In this document: positions 55,366-64,000 of the stretch, piece after piece
Position numbering within the stretch: the first letter of the stretch is position 1
How the letters are laid out: each line of letters starts with the position of its first letter
From: Scylla paramamosain
Lineage: Eukaryota > Arthropoda > Malacostraca > Decapoda > Portunidae
Assembly: GCF_035594125.1 (NCBI RefSeq)
Contig: NC_087181.1
Span: 6,641,340-6,705,339, forward strand
DNA: 64,000 bases
Direction: 5' to 3'
Made by a program: the position numbers and the translations under genes
The notes under the pieces: model-generated
What the model saw: only the letters and a program-made list of their open reading frames with translations
Database searches by the model: none
What the model was told of the DNA's origin: nothing

Positions 55366-57605
55366 TACAACAGATATATAGAACATCCTTAGGATTGGAA
55401 TGCCAGACCCCAGGCCCATGTTTGCTAGCAGCTGAAGTAGCGCTAGCCATGGCAGACAGAGGTCTCAAACATAGTGTACAGTGTGGAGTGACTTCCTGAA
55501 ATTCAGTTGTACACCCAGGTACTTGTGTGTATGAACACTAGGGATGGGAACATCATTTACAGTGGGCAGTCGAGAGGCCTTCCCTTTGGCTTGAAATTTG
55601 GTTTTACATTCATTAATTACAAGTCCCATTTGAACACACAATGCTGCTAGTTGTGACAGAGCTAACTGGAAAATCCTGGGTGTGGGGCATTGGAGGAGTA
55701 TGTTATCAGCATAGAAGGAACAATGCGCAATTTTGTCCATTAAAATGATGAAAAGCATTGGACTAAGAACTCCACCCTGTGGTGTTCCAAGCTCAAAGAC
55801 TTCCTCAGAAGAGACTGCAACTTGAAACCAAACCTGTGCTGTTCTATTGTACATAGTCCCTGATCCATCCTAATAATCTATCTTTGACACCTTTGAGAAT
55901 GAGTTCCTCCATAATAACATCTTTGTTGGCCCTGCTGAAGGCACCCTTGAAATCAACGAAAGTTCTGCATGTAGCATCCTTATTTATAAGGCACTCAACA
56001 AACAATGACTTGTGGAATGACCTTTTAGGAAGCCATGTACATTGCCAGAGAGGACATGGCCCACCTTATATATAACCCTGTTCAATATTACCTGTTCCAT
56101 CATCTTACACAGACAGCTGGTGAGAGAAATGGGGCAGAAGGTGCCATCACCTTTGGGGACTGGGATGATAATGGCTGTTTTCCAGGAGTGGGGAAGCTTG
56201 CCTGCAGTGAGAGACATGTTAAATAGGTCTAAGACAGGGTTGTCTACCTTTACCTCCAGGAGGGCATTGAGGATGTCATAGGTGATGCCATCCTTGCCAG
56301 GAGCTGTTGACTTGCCCAATTTAACTGAGAAGTTCATCATGTGTGATAGGCACACAGGTGTCATCTGGCAGAGAAACACTGTGGCGAATCAACTCCATCC
56401 TTTGTGGTCTTTGCCTGTCGAGTGCCTCCTGGTGTTCCACAGGAAGGCCAGAGAAGGATGAGGCTTCCTTCCACTGCAGGACGAACTCTCGTGCCCTGCT
56501 GGCAGGATCAGGGTCACACACCTGCCGCCTTAGCTTGCCCCGAACACTTGACGTGGTGCCACACCTCCTGGAGGGACTGGGTCCTGTGCACCCGGTCCAG
56601 GGAGGAGACCCAGTACTTCTTTCTTTCCTGCTGCCTCAGATCTGTGAAGTTTCAAGCCACAGTAACCATAGCATCCTGTGACTCTGTGTCTGCTGGGTTA
56701 AGCTGCCAACGTCACTGGTAGGCAGCGAGCATCTGTTGGCAGTTCAGGATCACAGGGTTGGTAGCGTAAGTCCAGTGGCTTGGAGTGTGGGTCCTTGCCA
56801 GAGCCCTTGGAATCGCAATGAATCCCTCAATGGTGTGTAGCAGTCCGTCGTACAGTGCCTCTGCGTCGGCAAAGGAGCCCTTCACGGCAGGGTACCATGC
56901 CAGCACATGGACAACGAGGCCCGCCATCCTGAACGGTGGCACTGTCAGGCACTTCCTGGGCACTGCTGGGGCAGATTGCACTGGAAAGGTCGTCTCCATG
57001 GCGAAGTGGTCACTCAGCAAAGACCTGACAAGAAGGGTATCGGCAGTATATGTTGGCATAGTGATAAGGGCTACATAGTCAAGTCTGCTTCCTTGTACAT
57101 GTGTGGGTATATGTTCCCCAAAGAGCACTACTGTATCTGTGGTGTCAAGGAAAGCCTTCCAGCACACACCATTAGCACTGGTGGTGAGATGGCTTCCTAA
57201 TTCCTTATGCCAGGTATTAAGGTCACCCATGATAACAGTCTGCTCCTCAAGGACATAATCAGGAAAATTTGCAACATTTAAGGCACTGGCATGCATGTAC
57301 ATGTTTACAAAGTAAATAACTTCACCCAAGGTGTGCAAGCAAACAGTAATAAATTCAATACCCTCGGTGACCCCCATTTCCCTGAAAGTAACCGGAATCC
57401 TATGACCAATGTAAGTAGCCATCCCCCGACTACTGCTGTCACCACAACTGAAGGTGTGGGAGGCATAACCCCGCAGCTCAGGCACCCGTGGCCCTACCTC
57501 CTGTAAGGCAATAATGTCAGGCTTATGGAGAAGGACGTGAGAGTGTAAGTCAGTGAAGCAAGCATGTAGACCATTGACATTCCATGTTAAGGTGCAGATC
57601 ATCAT
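55366..57605 (-). pseudogene. LINE ORF2 part 1: endonuclease and reverse transcriptase
   Basis: The frame 57605-56712 is an EEP endonuclease (CTLTWNVNGLHAC, IIALQEVG, MGDLNTWHKELG, GSRLDYVAL, LLSDHFAM). The frames 56379-55984 and 55854-55465 carry reverse transcriptase (KSTAPGKDGITYDIL, PISLTSCLCKMMEQVIL, FELGTPQGGVLSPMLF and the catalytic box FYADNILL, in which the second Asp of YADD is Asn). The region runs into the LTR insertion after ILRMFYISVVQ. Several stops and frameshifts are present. Confidence 0.85.
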
Positions 57606-59468
57606 GATGGTGTTGCACCCGGGTCTTTAGGTCGTCCATGTCCTGTGTCAGGCAAGACATCTGCTCCACCAGAGTTTGCAGGGCTGACATCACATATCCC
57701 TGGTCTGGCTCGGGGCTGGCAGTCAGGACTGGAAGGGGGACAGAGCAGCGCCTCTTCCTGTGGGTGACCAACGTCCATTCACTGGCAGCATCGCCATCAT
57801 GGTCTGCCTCAGGTGACTTGTCCTCTGAGACAGGGGAAGCAGGAGCCATCCCCAAGGGGCCTTGGGGTTGTCATGTGGCTTCCGTGACTGGCTAGGTGGG
57901 AGCAGCCTTCCTTGGAGAGGGTGCAGCAGCACCCGCATGCTGCCCTGCAGTATTGTCCTCTGCCTGGGGTGGGTCACACACACACACACACACAGACACA
58001 TGTCACTGTCTCCCTAGTCCTGGTTAGCATCATTGACTGGACATGGGGTGGGGGCTACAGGGGGCGTCCCACCAGGCACTGTTTGTTGCTGCTTCTTAAA
58101 AGTGGCAAACTGATTACTGAGGGCAGAGACCATTTCAGAAAGATTGTCCACTTTAGCAGCTAGCGTATTCACCACTATCATGAGGTGCTGGGTGGAGTTA
58201 GTGGCAGGCAGCTCCTGAGTGTCCCCAAGCTGGGGCACTGTTGTGTCAGATGCAGAGGGCATTGTAGCAGTGTGCTGCAGCAGAGGTGGGAACACTGCAG
58301 GTGTGGCAGAAGTGCCAGTGGTAGAGCAGGAAGGCTGGGGCAGGTGAGGGGCAGTAGACAAGAATGAAGGCCTATTTGTCCAAGCGTTGGTCTGAGGAGA
58401 TGGAGCCTGGCGGAACATGAGTCTGGGCCAAGTCACCTCTTCAGTGGCAGGCTCCCTGTGGGGCTGAGGCCTGACAGTGCAGAGGCTGGAGTGGGCGTTG
58501 TGATCACGCCCACAGTTGCAGCAGCGAGGGGAGATTTTGGTGCCCTCCTTGAACTTGTCCAGGCACTGCACTGATTTGTGGGAACCAGCACAGTACCTAC
58601 ACCAAGGAGCAGACTGGCAATGCCACTCCTTGTGGCCCCAGCGACTGCAGTGGTGACATAGGTCTGGCTCTGGCATGTACCGCTCCACATGCCAATGTCC
58701 AAGGCCCAGGAGATGCACTTCATTGGGAACCTTCCCAGTCACCACGCCCAACAGTTGAGGCCTTGGCTTCTGCCCCACCATCCTCCTCTTGAGGCCATGA
58801 AAGCCAGCTGGCATCTCAATAATGTTATCATTAATGTGGGTCAACGCACCATGTATGATGACCGCGTGAGTGCCCTCCTCACCAGGGCACTCCATAACAA
58901 CGCCCATGAAGCCTTCACTCACCAGGGTGGTGTAAAAGGAGGATTCAGAGTTCACCGTATGTACGGCTAGTTCCTTCCCTCCTTGTAGAGCGGTTGCAGG
59001 TCCGGATGTTGTTTAAGCAAGGCTGCAAACCAGCTGAACAATTCACTGGTGGTCTTTCCATGGCCAGGGGGGAACAGCAGGCAGCGTCTTTGTCTGGAGT
59101 CTGGGGCCAGAAGCGGATGTGCGCCTAAGTGAAGCCTGGTCGATAGTGGTAGTATTCTGTTGACTGCCTTGGGCAGATGGTGCAGGATGAGGGTTCTCAA
59201 CAATGTCCATGTCTTCCAGGAAAGCTAAGCCACCTTCCACCACGAGAAGATCCTCGGCGGGCATGGTGCTTTGTCCTGCTGGGACAAGCACATGCCAACC
59301 ACTCTTTGTTAAGAGGCCTGAGCAGGGTCGCTTGCTCTTGTTATCTAAACTATCAAGGCCTCCTATTTGTGGTTGACAAATTGAGCCTAGACCTCCCTTA
59401 GCAGCCACTGAGTAGGCGTGATCAATCAAAACCACTTCAAATTTCCGCTTTAGAGGGCAGCCACTCAT
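57550..59468 (-). pseudogene. LINE ORF1 with three CCHC knuckles (frameshifted)
   Basis: ATG 59468 starts a Ser/Pro-rich N-terminal region. A frameshift near 59060 and a stop at about 58967 lead to the frame 58955-58014, which has an RRM-like segment (GFMGVVMECPGEEGTHAV) and three knuckles: CHHCSRWGHKEWHC, CRYCAGSHKSVQC and CCNCGRDHNAHSSLC. A short coiled coil (LAAKVDNLSEMVSALS) follows, and further frames reach 57550, overlapping ORF2. This is the usual RNA-binding ORF1 of Jockey/I-type LINEs. It is inactive as it stands. Confidence 0.85.
57977..57994. repeat. (CA)n microsatellite
   Basis: A short CA run within LINE ORF1 sequence, near the end of that frame. Confidence 0.85.
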
Positions 59469-59525
59469 GTAAACAAGCGGAGCAGGAAAAACTGCATCCT
59501 TCCGTGGCAGGCAGGACGCAACTGA

Positions 59526-59625
59526 AGTTAGGTATTGCTACGCATCATTTAGGTTAGGTTAGGTAATGTTAAGTTAGGTATTGTTACACATCATTTTAGG
59601 TTAGGTTGGGTAATGCCAGGTTAGA
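59526..59625. repeat. TTAGG-like tract, 46-bp tandem repeat
   Basis: Two copies of a roughly 46-bp unit of the form GTTAGGTATTG...CATCATTTAGGTTAGGTT, each with two or three TTAGG pentamers. TTAGG is the common arthropod telomere repeat. Here it is short and degenerate, so an interstitial tract and not a telomere. Confidence 0.7.
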
Positions 59626-59639
59626 TTAGTGCCTTGTTA

Positions 59640-60199
59640 TCTTAAAATCCGTACCATTCTTAGTACTGAATGGTTTGATAAGCCAAATAATCCATATTTA
59701 ATACTTGAATTTCAATAAAAAATAAAAAGAACTGATATATTAAAGATAAATTGTGTGATGTGGCATAGTAGCTAACGGATCTTGGCCAATATCTAAATGT
59801 TCTTCTGAGAATAAAAGGAGTGTCCTTAAGAAAAGGTCAAAGGAGGTCTGCGTTGCTGTGGATAAGACTTGAGCCATACGTCTGACAGTGAAAACAGGGT
59901 TACACACGCACTTGGTCACTTGAAACATGTTGGTTACTAAAACCTATGACAGGGGTGCAAGCAGACCATTCCATACGCCCGCCATCATGCCTGGCACCTC
60001 CCGGCCTGCCGGATCAATCTCCTTTGCTGTGGAACTGTGGCGTTCTGAAGCAGGAATGGTGGTTTACAATATTGCGCCCCTAGTCATCCAAAATCAGCCC
60101 CAGAATCTCCTCCCACCACTGCCTCTCGGTAAGTTTGGAATGTGTTGGTTTGTAGGCTATTTTGGGATTTAATGGTATGATAGTTCTTGTATTTGTGTA
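59640..60199. other. No recognisable gene
   Basis: Unassigned sequence. It contains GCACTTGGTCACTTGAAAC at 59910-59928, the exact complement of 48942-48960 on the other side of the LINE. Confidence 0.5.
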
Positions 60200-60529
60200 A
60201 TGGGGAGTTTTCAGAACTAAACCGCTAGATGTCATTGCTGCTCATTTAACTGTAGGAAAGAGGGCTAAAATATTGTTGTAGTAAATCCCAGGAGCATAAA
60301 GATGCATAGAACATTGATCAGCATGATACTATTGAAATGATGTATCGACTTTTCAATATCCGGTATGGATAATATTGAGAGAATGTGCTCAAATTATTAT
60401 TATTATTTTTTTTTTGTGTGATTATTGAGCATTATCTTAAATTATCATTGAGCATTATCTTAAATAAAGCATATTACAAGTATAAAAACTATTGATTTGG
60501 AAAATAGAAAATCACACTATACTATATAG

Positions 60530-61217
60530 CAGTGGTTCTCAAACTATGGGTCGCGACCCAAAGTTGGGTCATGAGATCAATTTTGATGGGTCGCAGGGAC
60601 ACAGGAACATTATCATGCTTTCAGTGTTTCAGTTACTTAATTGAATTATTCTTCTTTAACCACAAATTACTTTTGTTATGTATGTTCATCTTCCCCCCCA
60701 CCTCCCTCCTCCTGGGCCCCACGTAATGGTGTCTCTGACAGGAATGACTGCTGTATCAAACACGTAAGAGTTGGACTGGCAGCAGCATGGATCCCATTAA
60801 TTTAGTTTTGTGAATTAAAAGCAGTGCCATGGATTCTATTAATTTAGTTTTGCGAATTAAAAGCAGTGCCATGGATTCTATTAATTTAGTTTTGTGAATT
60901 AAAAGCAGTGCCATGGATTCTATTAATTTAGTTTTGTGAATTAAAAGCAGTGCCATGGATTCTATTAATTTAGTTTTGTGGATGAAAAGCAGTGCCATAG
61001 ATTCTATTAATTTAGTTTTGTGAATAGGAAAAGCACTGCCATGGATCCCACTAGTTTAGTTTTGTGAATGAAAAGCTGTACACATTATTTATTTATTTTT
61101 TTCCAAAATAAAGTGTATATATCATTGTACATTTTCTTTCTCATTACTTTACTCTGGGTCGCGAAGGAATGAAATGTTCCAAATAGGGTCGCTCATGAAA
61201 AAGTTTGAGAACCACTG
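60530..61217. mobile_element. hAT miniature element with perfect 8-bp TSD
   Basis: The terminus CAGTGGTTCTCAAACTATGG followed by GTCGCGACCC is paired with a right end AGTTTGAGAACCACTG. The 8-bp target duplication CTATATAG is exact at 60522-60529 and 61218-61225. The ends are of the Charlie-like hAT type. It has no transposase. Seven 42-bp units fill its interior. Confidence 0.95.
60786..61080. repeat. 42-bp minisatellite, about seven copies
   Basis: Units begin CATGGATTCTATTAATTTAG at 60786, 60828, 60870, 60912, 60954, 60996 and 61040 (last spacing 44). They lie inside the hAT miniature element. Confidence 0.93.
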
Positions 61218-61464
61218 CTATATAGCATGACACAACCTACTCAGTAACATCATGATATATGGCTCTAGTCTTTTTTGTGGGGATTTTAGCATCCTTCTCA
61301 TGAAGCGAGCGACAGGGCAAAATAATCGAGAACCAAAAACAAACATCTCTCAGGCGATCTTGCTGCTGCTGTAGTGTCCAGCTACCGTCATCCATTGCTT
61401 AGGATGTAGTAGAGATGGGCACCGCAGTAACATTCAATTTCTTGTCCAACAACGTGTTTTTTAA

Positions 61465-62001
61465 TGTAGCCGCACCGGCTGGGCATCAATTGGCTCTCAG
61501 GTGATCTGTTTTACTGATCACACTCATCATCGTAGGGTCGAGGAAAGGCAGTTCTCTCTCTGACGTTTATTGATGAGGTAGGCATGACTGTAAGAACTGC
61601 AAACAAGTTCTCGGTCTCAGTTTCTTACAAAATAACATTATACACTGATATTAAACACTTTCAACATATTACAATATTCATTAACAATACATGCAATCAA
61701 CTTGGCACTATGACAATCAGTTTTTACTACAAAATTAAAGTATTTACCTTGGTCACCATCCCGCCCATCTTTGTCTGAGCGCGACTTGGCTGTGAGTGAC
61801 GCCCAGTGGGTTGACCACACTCTACTAACAAGTGAACATCGGCTTCGGTGCTTAATATAGCATTGAATACTGATATTTACACATATTACACGTTTTCATG
61901 CAAATAGAAAACTATTGAACATTTCACTTATAAATTCCTAGGAATAATGACATGAGGTACATACGCTTTACTTACAGTAATACTTAACAGTACAGTAAGA
62001 C
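61465..62001. mobile_element. Insertion of about 540 bp, unclassified
   Basis: This segment is absent from the other copy of the host element (22479-23452). It starts TGTAGCCGCACC and is bounded by TTAA on both sides (61461-61464, 62002-62005). It could be a solo LTR or a TTAA-targeting element. The flank alignment is imperfect, so boundaries and class are uncertain. Confidence 0.4.
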
Positions 62002-62499
62002 TTAACCAGGGTGGCCAAGTCAGGTGTTTGTTTTGGTTAGAGATACAGCATTACTATTGCCAGGACACTCAGTTGCCAATTTTTTTTTTTTAATTAAAAT
62101 TGCTGTTTCCATAAACTAGGAAGGAGATCTATGTAATTTGGACTTTTGACTGTCACAGACATGTTGCCTTTATGTTTACTGTCGTCTAGAATAAGATGTT
62201 TCCAATCAAGAGTGTATTCATTTGGAAATCTTAAGATGACCAAATAAATCTAAATGCCGATTCACTAGAAAATCAACTTATATACATTTGTTCATGAAAA
62301 GAGTTTGATTTTACTTGTGTTACTACTTAGAAAGGATTACGTAGAAAAATATATTATATAAGCCCATTGCATCTTCATGTAAATAGAATAACACTGTAGG
62401 TATATCTGATATTGCTTGTATGTGAGAGAAGAGTTTATCTGTGCTGCCACCTGGTGACAACCACTAGTTCTGAAAACTCCCCATTGAGGAAAGGCTGCT

Positions 62500-64000
62500 C
62501 AGGAAGTTTTGGTTATATTGATTTATATTTTCTCTTTGATCTTTGACTCTGATGTTTATGCAATAATTCATGTATTATATTGTCTGCCAGATTTTTTATG
62601 CTTGTTCGTGAAGAAATATGTTTATTGGTTTGGTTTTTGTAGTATGTGCATTTTTTCTGTAATCATGGCGAATGGATATCTTTGGTTAGTGGCAAAATGT
62701 AATACCCAATTCTGAACTATTTGAAGGAAGCTGATTCGTCTTTTGCTTATGCAGTGAATGGGAGGATACTGAATGATTGGAATAACTAATGCCTTGACTA
62801 GGTGCATTTTTTTTTTTTTTTCAGAGAGTTTTGATAGTCTGTATAGTTTTGAAAGTGCTGCAATCACCTTTTTTTTTTTTTTCCTGCCTTGTATATGTTT
62901 TGAGTATCCGGTCTTTGTAGGCCCAGACTTGCTTTCTTTTTTAAAACAATTTCTTTGTCATCGATTTTGAGTGGGATAGTAGATGTGGTTGATAAGTGAA
63001 TAGGTATGAATTTGTTGATGTTGGTCTTAATTTTCCATTTTTTCTCAAATTCATTTGTTAACGACATTTCTTTCTCTGATTTTATTTAACATTTTTTTAA
63101 TATTTTTTATTTACCATAGTAAGCTGTGATTTGTGTGATATTATCAGCGTATGATATGTTTATTCCTTTGTGTGAAGGGTGGGCTGTCGTTTGTGTAAAT
63201 TGTGAAGAGGATGGGTGCAAGTACACTGCCCTGAGGTACATCTGATTGAAGTGCAAAGTATGGTCCAAGATGCTCATTGATTTTTATTTGTGCTTTCCTG
63301 CCATCCAAAAAGTCACAGAGAATTTTTTCTATTGTTTCAGGCAGATTTAATTAAAGAATTTTAAATTTCAGCCCAAGATGCCATACCTTGTTAAAGGCAT
63401 AATTTGGCAAAGACCGCTGTTACCTTTGTTTTGTGCGATCTGTTTGGTTATTAGGGCAAGTGCTTGAAGTGTTCTTCTACCTGATCTAAAACCGAATTGA
63501 TTTTTATTGTATTGGTCGTGAAATTCCAGATGTGATCTAAGTCTATTGTTTATAATTCTTTATAGAATTTTCCCTGGAATCTCCAGGAGTGAAATGGGTT
63601 TGTAGTTGCATGGATGATGTGGTGACTTTCCTGATTTTGGAATTAATTTGAGAGTGGTGGCCTTCCTGATATCGGGAAAGTATCCTGAGGAAAGTGTAGC
63701 GTTGTAAACATAAGTAATGAATTGGATTGCTTTGTCAGGAAGGTTTATTAGTATTGTTCTGTTTATCCTACTTTTACCAGGACAGCTTTTTTTTTTTTTC
63801 GATTGTTTAATGGTAGAGTTTACTTCTTCAAAAGTGATTAATTAATCCATTTAGTATGGTGAGCTCGGCTTTGTGATAGGTATTGAGTCTGTTTATTATG
63901 GTTTAGGAAGTTTAGTTCGTTATCATGGCTTTCATCTGTGTCTTCTTCCTTCTCTTCCTCCGCGTTATTTATTATATTTCTTTCCAGACTCTTCTATGTA
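62500..64000 (-). mobile_element. Jockey-like LINE fragment (extends past the window end)
   Basis: The minus-strand translation in several frames gives reverse transcriptase motifs in order from the right: FPDIRKATTLKLIPKSGKS and NYKPISLLEIPGKIL (about 63690-63555), NQFGFRSGRRTLQALALI (about 63505-63450), DVPQGSVLAPILFTIYTND (about 63245-63190), KWKIKTNINKF (about 63035), then PIIQYPPIHCISKRRISFLQ and VQNWVLHFA. The YxDD box lies in a decayed part near 63150. There are many stops and frameshifts, and T-runs at 62808-62821 and 62869-62882. It is an old, inactive copy. Confidence 0.75.

Larger units (their letters stand above)
49091..59480 (-). mobile_element. RNase H-bearing LINE (I-group type), split by an LTR element
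   Basis: Minus-strand order from 59468 is ORF1 with three zinc knuckles, then ORF2 with endonuclease, reverse transcriptase and RNase H, ending at 49285. A 3' UTR follows with AATAAA and a short (ATCA)n-type tail near 49091-49115. The reverse transcriptase/RNase H connection is interrupted by Gypsy C (50614-55361, TSD ACTG). RNase H downstream of reverse transcriptase is characteristic of the I group (I, Loa, Outcast, R1 relatives). Both outer flanks are TTAGG-like. The 5' limit is approximate. Confidence 0.85.
60202..62482 (-). mobile_element. Unclassified inverted-repeat element (copy 2), with nested insertions
   Basis: Termini GGGGAGTTTTCAGAACTA and TAGTTCTGAAAACTCCCC are perfect inverted repeats over 18 bp, flanked by AT on each side (60200-60201, 62483-62484). 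The sequence is the reverse complement of 22479-23452, interrupted by a hAT miniature element (60530-61217) and by about 540 bp of other sequence (61465-62001). No coding capacity is seen. Confidence 0.85.

Noticed and set aside
59526..59625. Telomere or telomeric end
   Set aside because: Only a few TTAGG units, degenerate and embedded in other repeats on both sides.
60756..60998. Minus-strand protein made of repeated ALLLIHKTKLIESM units
   Set aside because: It is the translation of the 42-bp minisatellite (a multiple of three), not a gene.

Overview
The window is a stretch of repeat-dominated eukaryotic nuclear DNA. The element mix (BEL/Pao and Gypsy LTR elements, a LINE whose ORF1 carries PHD and esterase domains, an RNase H-bearing LINE, hAT, pogo/Tigger-like and TA-flanked miniature elements, Maverick-like fossils, long dinucleotide microsatellites and TTAGG-like tracts) fits an arthropod, most likely a decapod crustacean. 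That identification is inference from repeat content only. I found no convincing host protein-coding exon, no rRNA gene, no intact tRNA gene and no CRISPR array. Almost every coding signal belongs to a mobile element or an endogenous virus-like element, and nearly all are broken by stops, frameshifts or insertions.

Layout. 219-1062: Gypsy-type LTR, primer-binding site and truncated gag. 1209-10590: remains of a Maverick/Polinton- or adintovirus-like element on the minus strand, namely a family-B DNA polymerase split by a poly(A)-tailed LINE (3604-6890) and a minor-capsid (penton)-like gene. 10800-11340: small repeats. 11343-17219: a 3' fragment and then a nearly full-length copy of the PHD/esterase LINE, both ending in (ATCAAG)n. 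17401-32348: an old hAT element whose transposase is cut by a BEL/Pao element (19546-31243, TSD GCCAC). That BEL element is itself cut by a young Gypsy element (24701-30974, TSD GATT) and by a 974-bp inverted-repeat element. 31496-33779: a TA-flanked miniature element, a pogo-like end and a deleted Tigger-like element. 34757-43863: a second copy of the PHD/esterase LINE, split by a short-LTR Gypsy element (36552-41312, TSD GGAAT). 43864-46110: a tRNA-derived SINE, then a third LINE copy split by a solo LTR (44766-46005, TSD CTGT). 46111-49090: non-coding, with microsatellites. 49091-59480: an RNase H-type LINE on the minus strand, split by a very young LTR element with 1.29-kb LTRs (50614-55361, TSD ACTG). 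59526-62482: TTAGG-like tract, then a second copy of the inverted-repeat element carrying a nested hAT miniature element with a perfect 8-bp TSD. 62500-64000: a Jockey-like LINE fragment.

The main biology is layered insertion. Several empty sites can be read directly because another copy, or the interrupted reading frame itself, shows the pre-insertion sequence. The best-preserved functional signal is in the Gypsy element at 24701-30974. Its gag and pol are joined by a textbook -1 ribosomal frameshift site: a GGGAAAC heptamer in the gag frame, a 7-nt spacer and an 8-bp perfect stem. I see no previously unknown cellular system. The items most worth following up are the polymerase/capsid fossil pair, the frameshift signal, the PHD/esterase LINE family and the unclassified inverted-repeat element.
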